Positions 41,252-51,364 of a stretch of 64,000 nt of DNA are shown here, piece by piece. How positions within the stretch are numbered: position 1 is the first letter of the stretch; each line of letters begins with the position of its first letter. The notes beneath the pieces were generated by a model. That model saw only the letters and a program-made list of their open reading frames with translations. It did not search any database and was not told the origin of the DNA. The position numbers and the translations under genes are program-made. Origin of the DNA: Pelagihabitans sp947500445 (GTDB taxonomy: Bacteria; Bacteroidota; Bacteroidia; Flavobacteriales; Flavobacteriaceae); the NCBI RefSeq assembly GCF_050589625.1, contig NZ_JBNGOP010000001.1:62001-126000 (forward strand). The letters are read 5' to 3'.

Positions 41252-43582
41252 ATGCCAGAAGATAAAGAGCAAGAGGTACAACATGCCTCCGATGGAGCAA
41301 ACGAAAGCAACGAGCTACCGGAAAATATAGTAAAAGAAGGGGGGAATTCCGATAAGGAACTGACCGAACCTTCCGAAGGATCGGCAACCTCCGAACCCAC
41401 AGTGGCAACAGAGACAACGACGCTACCGGAGAACGCCGAAAATTCTAACGATGTCGATTCCTCAGAGGCGGCAACGGCTACAAATGATTCCCAGGAAACG
41501 CCCTCCGCGGATACCGCCAAGGACCAAGAGGTAACGGTCGAAAACCCTACGGAAACCACTAGTGATCCGGTCGTTTCCCAAGAGGTTGAAACCGAAGTGA
41601 AAAAGGAAGCTGCTCCCGAACCTGACGCTACCCGATCCGCAGAAACGAGTGATGCCGAAATTTCCGAAACGGCCATAGCACCAACGGAAAAGAAAAAACC
41701 CGAGGAAGAAGAGGCCGTACTTGCAGAGATAGATGAGGAAAACGCCGAGGACGCCGAAGATGCGGAAAACCAACAACGGCATCAAATCCCCATTTTGGAC
41801 TACCATTCCATGTCCATGGAAAATTTGGTGGGAGAACTACAGCGATTAGTCCGAAACGAAAAAGTCCAGGCAATAAAAAAGCATGTGGACGGCATTAAAT
41901 ATGAATTCGATCAGAAATTCCAAGAGTTCATAGACGGTAAAAAACAGGATTTTGTGGCCAATGGTGGGAACGAAATCGACTTTCATTACAATTCGGTCAC
42001 CAAAAGGCAATTCAACGAAGTATTTTCGGATTACCGTGAAAAACGAAACCAGTATTACAAAAACCTGGAAAACACTCTCAAGGAAAACCTTTCCAAAAGA
42101 CTGGAGATCATTGAGGAGCTGAAGGGGTTGGTAAACGTTGAGGAAGATATCAATACTACCTACGCCAACTTCAAAAGTATACAGGAGCGCTGGAGAAATG
42201 CCGGGCCGGTCCCACGAACCCAGTATAATGATGTGTGGCGTACCTACCGGCATCATATGGAGATCTTTTATGATTTTCTGCATTTGAACCGGGAATTGCG
42301 CGATTTGGATTTCAAGCACAATTTGGAAGAAAAAACCAAGTTGGTCGAAAAGGCGGAAGCCCTGGCAACGGAGGAAAATTTAGGAAAGGCCTTTCGAGAG
42401 CTCCAAATGCTCCATAAAGTTTGGAAAGAAGATATCGGCCCGGTCGATAGGGACCATAGAGATGCCATTTGGGATCGTTTCAGCAATGCTACCAAGGTTC
42501 TCCACCAACGCCGACAGGAATATCATAAGGTACTGGAAGCCAGTTACGGGGATAACCTGATTCTTAAAAACGAACTCATTTCTAAAATACAGGAAATCGG
42601 GTCCAATGCCGCTACCAACCATCGTGGACTACAACAGCAAATTAAAGAGGTCGCTCAATTACGGGAACAGTTTTTTGCTGCGGGAAAAGTACCCCAACAT
42701 GCGAACGAAGCAACTTGGGCCGCCTTTAAGGACGCGGTACGGACCTTCAACCATAATAAAAACACCTTTTACAAGAGCCTAAAAAAGGAACAACAACAGA
42801 ATCTGGACAAAAAGCGGGCGTTACTGGCCATTGCCAATGAACTCAAGGATAGCGATGAATGGGATACCGCTACCCAAGAAATGAAGCGCATCCAGAACGA
42901 ATGGAAACAAATAGGGCATGTTCCCCGAAAGTACTCCGATAGCATTTGGAAAGATTTCAAAAATGCCTGTAACCACTATTTTGACCGGCTACATGCTCGA
43001 AAAAACAGCGCGCACCAACAGGAGGAAGAAAACCTAAAGAAAAAACTGGCTTTTCTCGAAAATTTACGCGCATTCGAACTCGGAGGGGAAAAGGAAAAAG
43101 ACCTGGAACGTATCAAGGGATTCGTTTCCGAATGGAAAGGTCTGGGCAGGGTACCTTACAAACAAAAGAACATTGATCAAAAATTCCAGAAAATCTTGGA
43201 TGCACTTTTTAGAAAAATCGGATTGAGCAAACAAGAGGCCGAACTGTTGCAATATGGGAATAAGATCAATCAACTGTCCACTTCCGAAGATCAAGAGCGG
43301 GCCCTTGGAAACGAACGCCAATTTGTCCGTAAAAAGATTACGGAGAGCAAAAACGAAATTCGACAGCTGGAAAACAACCTTCAATTCTTCTCCAATGCCT
43401 CGGAAGACAATCCTTTGGTAAAAGATGTCATCAAAAATATCGACCGTCATAAAAAGGCGTTGGAAACCTGGCAAGGGAAACTCAAAAAATTGAACATCAT
43501 GGTGCATCAGTTGCACAAAACCGAAGAAGAGGGGACAAACGAAGCGGATACCGCCCCGGAAGACACCAATGAAGAGGCGTAG
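41252..43582 (+). CDS. DUF349 repeat protein
   Basis: A 776-residue protein with an acidic, Thr/Glu/Ala-rich disordered N-terminal third (about residues 1-180) and then tandem helical DUF349 repeats, each with a conserved aromatic core (ERWRNAGPVPRTQYNDVWRT, EWKQIGHVPRKYSDSIW) at about 75-residue intervals. The last part is coiled coil (residues about 690-760). These proteins follow aroE in Flavobacteriaceae; their role is unknown, with RNA binding suggested for some homologues. The final codons overlap the sulfite-oxidase start by 14 nt. Confidence 0.9.
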   Translation: MPEDKEQEVQHASDGANESNELPENIVKEGGNSDKELTEPSEGSATSEPTVATETTTLPENAENSNDVDSSEAATATNDSQETPSADTAKDQEVTVENPTETTSDPVVSQEVETEVKKEAAPEPDATRSAETSDAEISETAIAPTEKKKPEEEEAVLAEIDEENAEDAEDAENQQRHQIPILDYHSMSMENLVGELQRLVRNEKVQAIKKHVDGIKYEFDQKFQEFIDGKKQDFVANGGNEIDFHYNSVTKRQFNEVFSDYREKRNQYYKNLENTLKENLSKRLEIIEELKGLVNVEEDINTTYANFKSIQERWRNAGPVPRTQYNDVWRTYRHHMEIFYDFLHLNRELRDLDFKHNLEEKTKLVEKAEALATEENLGKAFRELQMLHKVWKEDIGPVDRDHRDAIWDRFSNATKVLHQRRQEYHKVLEASYGDNLILKNELISKIQEIGSNAATNHRGLQQQIKEVAQLREQFFAAGKVPQHANEATWAAFKDAVRTFNHNKNTFYKSLKKEQQQNLDKKRALLAIANELKDSDEWDTATQEMKRIQNEWKQIGHVPRKYSDSIWKDFKNACNHYFDRLHARKNSAHQQEEENLKKKLAFLENLRAFELGGEKEKDLERIKGFVSEWKGLGRVPYKQKNIDQKFQKILDALFRKIGLSKQEAELLQYGNKINQLSTSEDQERALGNERQFVRKKITESKNEIRQLENNLQFFSNASEDNPLVKDVIKNIDRHKKALETWQGKLKKLNIMVHQLHKTEEEGTNEADTAPEDTNEEA

Positions 43583-44792
43583 TTTTGTATCGGATGTGTT
43601 GCTGGGTACCATGGCCGCTGCGATAGGTACCGAAATCGTATTCGGAGCGCACATGCCTGCGGATTATGTCCCGATAGCACTTCGGACCACCGATCCTTTT
43701 AAATTGTTCGAAAAACATTCGGAGATGACGGTATTGAACGAAAGGCCACTTAATATGGAAGCCCAGGCGCATCTGTTGGACAATAAGATCACTCCAAATT
43801 CAAAAATGTTCATTCGGAACAACGGGCTACTTCCCGAAACGATAGTACCTGAAAAATGGGAACTACAGGTGACGGGTGCCGCAGCAATACGGCCAAAACA
43901 CTATACCATAAAAGACTTGAAGTCGCGCTTTACCAAACATACCTATCAACTTACTTTGGAGTGCGGCGGCAACGGCAGAAGTGAATTCTCCCCTCCGGCA
44001 AAAGGAAACCAATGGACGGTAGGTGCCGTTTCCTGTGCACAATGGTCGGGGGTTCGCTTGAGCGACATCCTTGATGATGTCGGGTTTAAAGAGAATGCGG
44101 TCTACATCGCCTACCATGCCGCTGACATCCATTTGAGCCGAGACCCCGACAAAGAACCCATTTCCCGCGGTATCCCTTTGGCAAAAGCACTTCAAAAAGA
44201 AACCTTGCTCGCTTATGAAATGAATGGTGGACCGATCCCGAACGTCCATGGATATCCGTTGCGCCTTGTTGCCGGTGGTTGGCCGGCATCCGCATCCGGA
44301 AAATGGATCCAAAAGTTACGTATACGAGATCAAGTACATGACGGGGCCAAAATGACGGGCGCCTCTTATCGGGTGCCCTGCGAACCTGTTGCGCCGGGAG
44401 CAAAAGTAGCGGACAAGGACCTTTGTATTATCGAATCGATGCCGGTGAAATCATTGATCACCTATCCAAAAACCGGGGCCATGTTTCCTATGGATAAAAA
44501 ATTCAGCATTCGAGGGCATGCATGGGCAGGGGAACTTCAGGTTTCAAAAATGGAATACTCCATTGACTTTGGGGCCAATTGGCAAGAGTGCATGTTGGAA
44601 AAACCCGTCAATCGTTTGGCTTGGCAACAATTTTCGGCCGCTGTCAGCTTCCCTAAAAAAGGCTATTATGAAGTATGGGCGCGGGCTACGGACGCCAAGG
44701 GAAATAGCCAACCCATGGTGGTTCCGGGCTGGAATCCCAAGGGGTACCTCAACAACGCCTGTCACCGAATTGCCGTAAAAGTAACCGCTTGA
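43569..44792 (+). CDS. Molybdenum sulfite-oxidase-family enzyme, Tat-exported
   Basis: A 407-residue periplasmic enzyme of the sulfite oxidase fold. A Tat signal is present (KRRSF at residues 2-6, hydrophobic stretch). The molybdenum-binding Cys is probably Cys132 in LECGGNGRS; MFIRNN near residue 78 matches the substrate-site Arg region and NVHGYPLRLVAGG the cofactor-contacting loop. The C-terminal domain (from about 280) is the Ig-like dimerisation domain (MEYSIDFGANWQECML). Sulfite is the most likely substrate, but other sulfur or organic oxidations are possible. Its start overlaps the end of the DUF349 gene, and the cytochrome gene starts 230 nt downstream. Confidence 0.92.
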   Translation: MKRRSFVSDVLLGTMAAAIGTEIVFGAHMPADYVPIALRTTDPFKLFEKHSEMTVLNERPLNMEAQAHLLDNKITPNSKMFIRNNGLLPETIVPEKWELQVTGAAAIRPKHYTIKDLKSRFTKHTYQLTLECGGNGRSEFSPPAKGNQWTVGAVSCAQWSGVRLSDILDDVGFKENAVYIAYHAADIHLSRDPDKEPISRGIPLAKALQKETLLAYEMNGGPIPNVHGYPLRLVAGGWPASASGKWIQKLRIRDQVHDGAKMTGASYRVPCEPVAPGAKVADKDLCIIESMPVKSLITYPKTGAMFPMDKKFSIRGHAWAGELQVSKMEYSIDFGANWQECMLEKPVNRLAWQQFSAAVSFPKKGYYEVWARATDAKGNSQPMVVPGWNPKGYLNNACHRIAVKVTA

Positions 44793-45021
44793 CCAAACCA
44801 CTACGATGCATTTAAAAGGTATCGACTTATGGGAAAAGAAGAAAACGTTTTTTCCACATGGCATTAAAGTAGCGGTACATAGTTGCCGGTAATACGATTT
44901 GTAATCCGTTAAACTACTGACTGTAACCTGCGACCGCCGACTTGTTGAAAATTTATAGCTCCAACCACTCGGGGCAAAGGCTAGTACTACAGTGTATTTT
45001 TTTAACCAACGATCGTTATTA

Positions 45022-45483
45022 ATGAACGGCCAAAAAAATAAAGGAGGGGATTCCAAAGAAAAGGGGACAAACGGTTTTCCGTTCCGATGGATCGCCCTTG
45101 TATTCCTATTGCTTACCATCGGCCTGGTCATCCATCAAAAAAACACCTTTGTTTCGCGTACTGAAGAACTGCCCCCGACCTTAGATCAGGATACGAACAT
45201 TGTGGACGGTATTCATACGCCCACCGGTCTCATAGTGGCCGACGGATTTACCGAGGTAGTCAATAACTGTACTACCTGCCATTCGGCACAATTGATCATC
45301 CAAAACCGGATGGGACGCGAGGCATGGGTTTCAACGATACGATGGATGCAGGAAACCCAAAACCTTTGGGACCTGGGTGCGCAAGAAGAAATCATCCTTT
45401 CCTATTTGACCGCTAATTATCCTCCCAAAAAAACCGCCCGCAGGCAACCGCTACAACAGGAGGAATGGTATCCGTTGGAATGA
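45022..45483 (+). CDS. Membrane-anchored c-type cytochrome, sulfite-dehydrogenase small-subunit-like
   Basis: A 153-residue protein with one membrane segment at about residues 22-40 (FRWIALVFLLLTIGLVI) and one haem-c motif CTTCH at residues 83-87. The haem domain is about 80 residues, which resembles the electron-acceptor subunit (SorB) of sulfite dehydrogenases, and it follows the sulfite-oxidase-like gene. The most likely role is to carry electrons from that enzyme to the respiratory chain. The ATG at 45022 is preferred to GTG 44992, because the extra ten residues are not conserved-looking. The 230-bp spacer before it holds no other gene. Confidence 0.88.
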   Translation: MNGQKNKGGDSKEKGTNGFPFRWIALVFLLLTIGLVIHQKNTFVSRTEELPPTLDQDTNIVDGIHTPTGLIVADGFTEVVNNCTTCHSAQLIIQNRMGREAWVSTIRWMQETQNLWDLGAQEEIILSYLTANYPPKKTARRQPLQQEEWYPLE

Positions 45484-45623
45484 CCTTATTTTGAACCGAG
45501 TATTTGTATCATTTCGTCTTTGGAAATAGTAGCCTGTTGCCAAAATACGATCATCTAAAGCTATTACAGCAGTACGTTACTGCCGCAATATGAGTATATT
45601 CGAAATGCAATCGAACGCTGAAC

Positions 45624-46646
45624 ATGTTACACCTCATTGAAATAAACGAAAATTCCAAAATACCCAAGTATCAACAGATCGTAAACTCGGTCCTATCTGC
45701 CTTGGGGAACGGGCAAATGAAGGTAAACGATAAACTGCCCTCGGTCAACGACCTATGGTTGGAGTTCGATATTTCCCGCGATACCATTGTAAAGGCTTAT
45801 GACCATTTAAAAACCATGAAGCTTATCGATTCGGTTCCCGGAAAAGGATACTACGTGACCAATGACGATTTAAAGTTACAAGCCAAGGTGTTTTTGCTGT
45901 TCAATAAACTCAGCGCACATAAAAAAATCATCTACGATGCATTTTCAAAAGCGCTCGGCGACCAAGCTACGATAGACTTCTTTATTTATGACAACAACTA
46001 CAGACAGTTCAAAAACTTAATAACCGCCAGTAAGACCCGTAATTATTCGCATTACGCCATCATTTGCCATTTTGAAGAGGGTGGTGAAGATGTGCTGGAT
46101 TTTGTTCGCAATGAGATCCCCGAGGAAAAACTGTTGATTTTGGATAAACATATTGCCGCGTTCAAGTCCGTTCCCGCAAGTGTTTACCAAGATTTTGAAC
46201 ACGATATTTACGCCGCCTTGGAGCAATTGAACCCCCAGCTAAAGAAATACCAACAACTAAAACTGTTGGTTCCCAAAAAAACCTATCATCCCGTTGAGAT
46301 CAAAAAGGGGTTTTTTAAATTCTGCGGAACCTACGCCTATGATTTTAAAATTATTGATGCCATTGCTGACGAGATTATAGAAAAACACACCGTTTACATT
46401 AATCTAAGGGAAAAAGATTTGGTAACCCTTATCAAAAAAATAAAGGCTACCGATTATCGGCTCGGTAAGGATGTCGGCATCATTTCCTATAACGACACCC
46501 CCATAAAAGAGGTATTGTTGGACGGTATTACAGTAATTTCTACCGATTTTGAAAAGTTGGGCCAGCAGGCCGCTCAACTCATACTCGACAATAAGAAAGA
46601 GCAATATAAAAACCCTTTTTATGTAATTCCCCGGAAGTCCTTGTAA
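45624..46646 (+). CDS. GntR-family regulator with periplasmic-binding-protein-like ligand domain
   Basis: A 340-residue regulator. The first 75 residues are the GntR winged helix (IPKYQQIVNSVLSAL ... SRDTIVKAYDHLKTMKLIDSVPGKGYY). The remainder resembles a LacI/PBP sugar-binding domain (closing VGIISYNDTPIKEVLLDGITVISTDFEKLGQQAAQLIL) instead of the FadR or UTRA domains of most GntR proteins. This combination is common beside sugar-catabolic genes in Bacteroidota, so it probably controls use of a carbohydrate. It lies immediately upstream of the hybrid two-component regulator. Confidence 0.9.
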   Translation: MLHLIEINENSKIPKYQQIVNSVLSALGNGQMKVNDKLPSVNDLWLEFDISRDTIVKAYDHLKTMKLIDSVPGKGYYVTNDDLKLQAKVFLLFNKLSAHKKIIYDAFSKALGDQATIDFFIYDNNYRQFKNLITASKTRNYSHYAIICHFEEGGEDVLDFVRNEIPEEKLLILDKHIAAFKSVPASVYQDFEHDIYAALEQLNPQLKKYQQLKLLVPKKTYHPVEIKKGFFKFCGTYAYDFKIIDAIADEIIEKHTVYINLREKDLVTLIKKIKATDYRLGKDVGIISYNDTPIKEVLLDGITVISTDFEKLGQQAAQLILDNKKEQYKNPFYVIPRKSL

Positions 46647-46655
46647 AAGTACCTG

Positions 46656-46856
46656 TTAGCGCATGTAAAGGCATTCCATAAGCAAATACGCAAGCTTATC
46701 GATCTTGAAGCAATACTTGGACGGAAAGGATATCGTCTTTTTCCGATTTGTAAAGCCTCCGTTTTCTCCACACAAGTTGATTTTGCGGTAATGGGGATTT
46801 CTCACCATTACGAAATAGAAATTATCCATACTGGTCAATGTAGGAAAGGGTTTCAA
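46656..46856 (-). CDS. Possible small protein, unknown
   Basis: A 66-residue frame on the minus strand in the 317-bp gap between the GntR-type gene (end 46646) and the hybrid regulator (start 46964). The amino-acid pattern (NFYFVMVRNPHYRKINLCGE, then a KKTISFPSKYCFKIDKLAYL stretch) is protein-like rather than random, with an aromatic/hydrophobic core and Lys/Arg-rich ends. An ATG at 46826 is an alternative start. I cannot name a family. No promoter was recognised; it would be transcribed away from the regulator. Low confidence. Confidence 0.35.
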   Translation of the reverse strand: MKPFPTLTSMDNFYFVMVRNPHYRKINLCGENGGFTNRKKTISFPSKYCFKIDKLAYLLMECLYMR

Positions 46857-46963
46857 ACACTACCGAACAATGCCATCATTAACGATACGAACGAACCTTT
46901 TAACGGTTTTTAACGTATGTATACTACTCCAATTCAATTTTTCGTGAAAAGTTGATATCGCAA

Positions 46964-49900
46964 ATGAGAAAATCTCTTTTTTATTTGGTTGTCTTTTTGT
47001 TTTTCCTTCAGCAAGGAATGGCACAAGATTTTGTATTCAAACCTTATGGGACTAAAGACGGCCTGTCCCACAGCTTGGTAAAATGTTTTCAAGAAGATGA
47101 CAATGGGTATTTGTGGATCGGTACCGAGTACGGTCTGAACACTTTTGACGGTCTTTATTTCGATACCTTTTTACCGGATCGGACCGTGGAAAATGCGTTG
47201 TTGAAAGCGGATGTTTCGGGACTCTATAAAACATCGGACGGAGACCTGGTCATTTCCTATGCCTATGGCGGTTTTTCGCTATACCGTACAAAGGCCAAAC
47301 GGCTTACCAACATGGATGGGGATGCCAAAACCATAGACGCAAAGGCAGCTATAGTACAAGCAATTACCGAGGACTCCGAAGATATCTGGATTGGCACCTC
47401 CGATGGCCTTTTTAAAATCGACAAAGAAGACCATAGGCATGTAACACAAGTACCCGTGACACCGAACAAGGCCATGGGCATCTCGAGTTCCGAAGTAAAC
47501 GCATTGCTCCTTGATTCATCGGGAAACCTTTGGATCGGCACGGAAAATGGGCTGAACCTGCTCAGAAAAAAATCGGGTCGTTTCGAACAGTATTACAACC
47601 ATCAGCACAACGATCATTCACTATCAAACAACAAGATTACCGCAATTGCGCAATCAACCGATGGTCAAATTTTTATCGGTACGGGTTTCGGACTCAATCA
47701 AATTACCAAAATACCCAAAGGTTCCGATGGCAAAAAACTGTGGTTCAAACGCACGCTAAAATTTGCTAAAAACAGAACGGCGACCGGTATCCAAAAAATT
47801 AAATGCAGTGCCAATCGTACGGTATGGGTAGGATATGAAAAAGGTGTTGCCAAAATTTCAAAAGAGGGCATCCGCTGTTTTTTGGATTCCGATAGCTTTT
47901 TGGACGTTACCGGTCACAATTTTATAAATACAATCGTTGAAGATCGCTGGGGAAGGGTCTATTTTATCAATCGAGCGGCCCCTACCAGTCTTTTTGTCTA
48001 CCATCCCCTAACCGATCAAATGAAGGTTTATGACGAAAATAGCCCAGACCAAATTGGCTTGAAGGGGAATCAAATTTCTGCCGTTTACATCGATTCCAAT
48101 GATTTTCTTTGGTTGGGAACCATCAAGGACGGCATGCTAAAATGCGATTTAAACGCAAAGCCATTTCGCAAACTTTCTTTGGGAAACGATGGCACTGCCC
48201 CCACTCCCGGGAAGGACATTTATGCAATACATCAAACGGAGGACGGTACGTTATGGGTCGGTACCAATACAGGATTGGTACGCAAGCACCCTTCCAAAGC
48301 CAACACCCGTTTGTTCGATAAAAAGCGTACGGAAACCTTGACCGGTAACATTATCGGGAGTCTTCTGGAGGATAGCGAAAAACGACTTTGGGTGGGATAT
48401 TATGACTATAAGGTGAGTTACCTTCATCCGCAAACGAACCGGTTCAAACATTATCGGTATCGTTTGAACGATTCCACGGCCTTTCCACTTTGGTCGGTCC
48501 GGGATATGATACAAGGGAAAGACCGAAGTCTTTGGTTTACCGCTACCAGCGGGTTGTTGGCCCTGTACAAGCCAGAAACGGATGGTTTCGAAAAAATAGT
48601 ACCTACGGGGTTTGAAACCCTATTCAACGGTTTTGGCAATGCCCTGGAAGAAGGAGAAGATGGTACGCTATATATCGCTACCAATCAGGAAGGCTTGGTA
48701 GCCTATCACCCGAAAACCGGTAAGGTGCAACAGTTTCTACATAAAGAAAACCGTTCTTCAAGTATTTCGTCGAACTTGGTGAACGCTCTTCACTTAGACA
48801 CTGAAAATCAATTATGGATAGGCACCGAAGGGGGCAGCTTGGATCGCTTCAATAGTAAAGACAATACTTTTGAGCACTTCCACCTGAACGGCCCAGGTAG
48901 CTATTATACCATAAACACCATTGAGGAGGACGACAAGGGATTTCTTTGGCTGGGAACCAACGAGGGGCTCATCCGGTTTCATCCTAAAACCGGTGCCAAA
49001 AGGGTGTTCACCTTTGAGGATGGACTTGCCGATGATGAATTTAACCGGGGCGCCAGCTATAAAGCAAAAAACGGCAGCTTGTTTTTTGGTGGACCGGAAG
49101 GGGTAACACATTTTCATCCCAACGGCATCGAAAGCAATCCCTACAAGCCAAGGGTCATATTAAATGCGATTTCTGTTTCCGGAAATAGAACCGCTCCGAC
49201 CGATAAGAACGGGGTGTTGACCATTTTGCCGGACACCCTTGCCGTAAAGCGGACTTTAGAACTCGCCCATGACCAAAACGATGTTACTTTTCGGTTTACT
49301 ATAATACACCATGCGGCCCCCGAAAAAAACGTTTTAAAATACCGTCTTGTCGGTTTTGAAAACACATGGAAAACGGCCTTTTCGGGGCAACAATTCGTAG
49401 AATACACCAACTTGAACCCTGGCGACTATACGTTTGAGATCATTGGCGAAAATGGTGATGCAGAAGCTTCTTCGGAAAACATCGCTTTCCATCTTCATGT
49501 TCGTCCCCCGTTTTGGAGTACCCTTTGGTTTCGTTTTCTTCTTCTCGCCGGTGCACTTGCCCTAGGGTATCTTTGGTTTAAACATAGGACAAGGGCCCTT
49601 CGCGACCAAAAACTACTGTTGCAACGAGAGGTTGCCATGCGTACCGAACAACTAGAGGCCAAAACCGAAACCCTGTTTCAGCAAAAAGAGGAAATTTCAC
49701 AACTTGCTGCCGACCTACAACAGGCCAATGAAAGCCGATTGCATTTTTTCACAAACATCTCGCATGAACTAAGAACGCCGTTAACTCTTATCTTAGGCCC
49801 TGTGACCACACTGTTAAAAAACGGTGCCCTTTCCTCGAATATTCGAAATCAACTTTCGATCGTACAACGTAACGCCAATCGCTTGCTCAGCCTAACCAAT

Positions 49901-51286
49901 GAACTGCTCTACATCCGAAAGTTGGAGTCGGGAATCGTACGGTTACAGATTACACACTGTAACCTCCCTTTGACCATAAAAACAATTAGCACCAGTTTTC
50001 GTCCTTTAGCAACAAAAAACCAAATCGCTTTCGATATTAGTATCGACGCTTCCGTGACCTTCGGTTTTATCGATGTTGAAAAATTGCATAAAATACTGAA
50101 CAACCTTTTATCCAACGCCATAAAATACACCAGGCCTGGAGGAACGGTAAAACTGTTGGTATCCCAAACGCGAGGCAAGCTCCATATCAATGTAACGGAT
50201 ACGGGAATCGGTATCGCCACGGAAAACATACCCAAGCTGTTCGACCGGTATTATAGAGCGCAAAACGCTGCTTCCAAAAATCCGGACGGGGCCGGAATCG
50301 GACTGGCTTTGACCAAGGAGTTGGTGGAACTGCACAAGGGGACTATTGCACTTGAAAGCTGCCTGGGAAAGGGCACCACGTTTAGCGTACGCATCCCGAT
50401 CGACCAAGCTGCCTATACCGAAGGGGAAATGCCTGTCACGGAAACGAAAACGATATTAAATGGTCCTACTACTAGTTACGGGACAAATATTCCAACCGCT
50501 ACGGACATCACCACATCAAAGCTTTCCCAGGCCAATATTTTACTGGTCGAGGACAATGAGGACATGCGCAATTACATTGCCTCCCTCCTAACCAAGACCT
50601 ATAAGGTGATGGTTGCGGCAGATGGCTTTCAGGCTATGGAAAAATTAAAAAAAACGAACGTAGCCCTTGTTATTAGCGATGTTATGATGCCCAATATGAC
50701 GGGCCTTCAATTGTGCGAAAAACTAAAGTCCAGTATGGACACCTGCCATATACCCATACTCCTTTTGACTGCAAAAACCGCCAATACGGCCAAACTTAAA
50801 GGTTTGAGTGCAGGGGCCGATGATTACCTGACCAAGCCATTCCATGCCGATATGTTACTGCTTAAAATCGGTAACATCCTAAACACCCGGAACAAACTCA
50901 AACAACGATTGAGGCGAGAGGTGCTTACCCTGCCGTCGGAAATTGCGCTACATGAAAAAGATGCCATGTTCTTAAAAAAGGCAATTTCGGCAGTGGAGGC
51001 CAATATTTCGGACAGTACTTTTAACGTAGTTCAATTTTGTAAGACAATGGGAATGAGCAAACCGGTGTTGAATCGAAAATTAAACGCGTTGACAGATCTG
51101 GTTCCCAGTAAATTTATACGGCATGTACGTTTGAAACGTGCCGCCGTTCTGCTCAAAAACAACCAGGGTACCATTCGCGAAATCATGTATGAAACCGGTT
51201 TTTCCAACTCTTCATATTTTGCAAAAGTATTCAAGGAAACGTTCGGGGTGAACCCCACGGAATATGCAGACCCTACATTGGGCTAA
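46964..51286 (+). CDS. Hybrid two-component system protein (sensor kinase-response regulator-AraC)
   Basis: A 1440-residue single-chain regulator of the type that controls polysaccharide-utilisation loci. After a signal peptide (QQGMAQ), a two-component-regulator propeller of repeats (DDNGYLWIGTEYGLN, ... LWIGTENGLN) covers about residues 20-730; a Y_Y_Y domain (ILNAISVSGNR ...) follows to about 840; one membrane segment (LWFRFLLLAGALALGYLWF) is at about 845-865; histidine kinase with phospho-acceptor near His934 (FFTNISHELRTPLT) and ATPase motifs (DTGIGIATENIPKLFDR, GIGLALTKELV); a receiver domain with phospho-acceptor Asp near 1238 (VISDVMMP); and an AraC-type helix-turn-helix at about 1340-1435. 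The sensor half would be periplasmic and likely binds an oligosaccharide. The ATG at 46964 is preferred over TTG 46952. Confidence 0.95.
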   Translation: MRKSLFYLVVFLFFLQQGMAQDFVFKPYGTKDGLSHSLVKCFQEDDNGYLWIGTEYGLNTFDGLYFDTFLPDRTVENALLKADVSGLYKTSDGDLVISYAYGGFSLYRTKAKRLTNMDGDAKTIDAKAAIVQAITEDSEDIWIGTSDGLFKIDKEDHRHVTQVPVTPNKAMGISSSEVNALLLDSSGNLWIGTENGLNLLRKKSGRFEQYYNHQHNDHSLSNNKITAIAQSTDGQIFIGTGFGLNQITKIPKGSDGKKLWFKRTLKFAKNRTATGIQKIKCSANRTVWVGYEKGVAKISKEGIRCFLDSDSFLDVTGHNFINTIVEDRWGRVYFINRAAPTSLFVYHPLTDQMKVYDENSPDQIGLKGNQISAVYIDSNDFLWLGTIKDGMLKCDLNAKPFRKLSLGNDGTAPTPGKDIYAIHQTEDGTLWVGTNTGLVRKHPSKANTRLFDKKRTETLTGNIIGSLLEDSEKRLWVGYYDYKVSYLHPQTNRFKHYRYRLNDSTAFPLWSVRDMIQGKDRSLWFTATSGLLALYKPETDGFEKIVPTGFETLFNGFGNALEEGEDGTLYIATNQEGLVAYHPKTGKVQQFLHKENRSSSISSNLVNALHLDTENQLWIGTEGGSLDRFNSKDNTFEHFHLNGPGSYYTINTIEEDDKGFLWLGTNEGLIRFHPKTGAKRVFTFEDGLADDEFNRGASYKAKNGSLFFGGPEGVTHFHPNGIESNPYKPRVILNAISVSGNRTAPTDKNGVLTILPDTLAVKRTLELAHDQNDVTFRFTIIHHAAPEKNVLKYRLVGFENTWKTAFSGQQFVEYTNLNPGDYTFEIIGENGDAEASSENIAFHLHVRPPFWSTLWFRFLLLAGALALGYLWFKHRTRALRDQKLLLQREVAMRTEQLEAKTETLFQQKEEISQLAADLQQANESRLHFFTNISHELRTPLTLILGPVTTLLKNGALSSNIRNQLSIVQRNANRLLSLTNELLYIRKLESGIVRLQITHCNLPLTIKTISTSFRPLATKNQIAFDISIDASVTFGFIDVEKLHKILNNLLSNAIKYTRPGGTVKLLVSQTRGKLHINVTDTGIGIATENIPKLFDRYYRAQNAASKNPDGAGIGLALTKELVELHKGTIALESCLGKGTTFSVRIPIDQAAYTEGEMPVTETKTILNGPTTSYGTNIPTATDITTSKLSQANILLVEDNEDMRNYIASLLTKTYKVMVAADGFQAMEKLKKTNVALVISDVMMPNMTGLQLCEKLKSSMDTCHIPILLLTAKTANTAKLKGLSAGADDYLTKPFHADMLLLKIGNILNTRNKLKQRLRREVLTLPSEIALHEKDAMFLKKAISAVEANISDSTFNVVQFCKTMGMSKPVLNRKLNALTDLVPSKFIRHVRLKRAAVLLKNNQGTIREIMYETGFSNSSYFAKVFKETFGVNPTEYADPTLG

Positions 51287-51364
51287 GGGATCAAACAGTT
51301 TACAAAAGGATGTATTTTGGCCCCGAACTACCCTATAAACAAGGGCTTACAACACCTTCTTTCC

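Noticed and set aside
45004..45018. Similar ACGATCGT sequences upstream of the cytochrome gene and near 35355 as a shared operator
   Set aside because: The match is only about 10 bases and lacks extension, so a chance similarity is more likely.
44544..45131. Minus-strand frame opposite the sulfite-oxidase and cytochrome genes
   Set aside because: A shadow frame of two well-supported genes on the plus strand.
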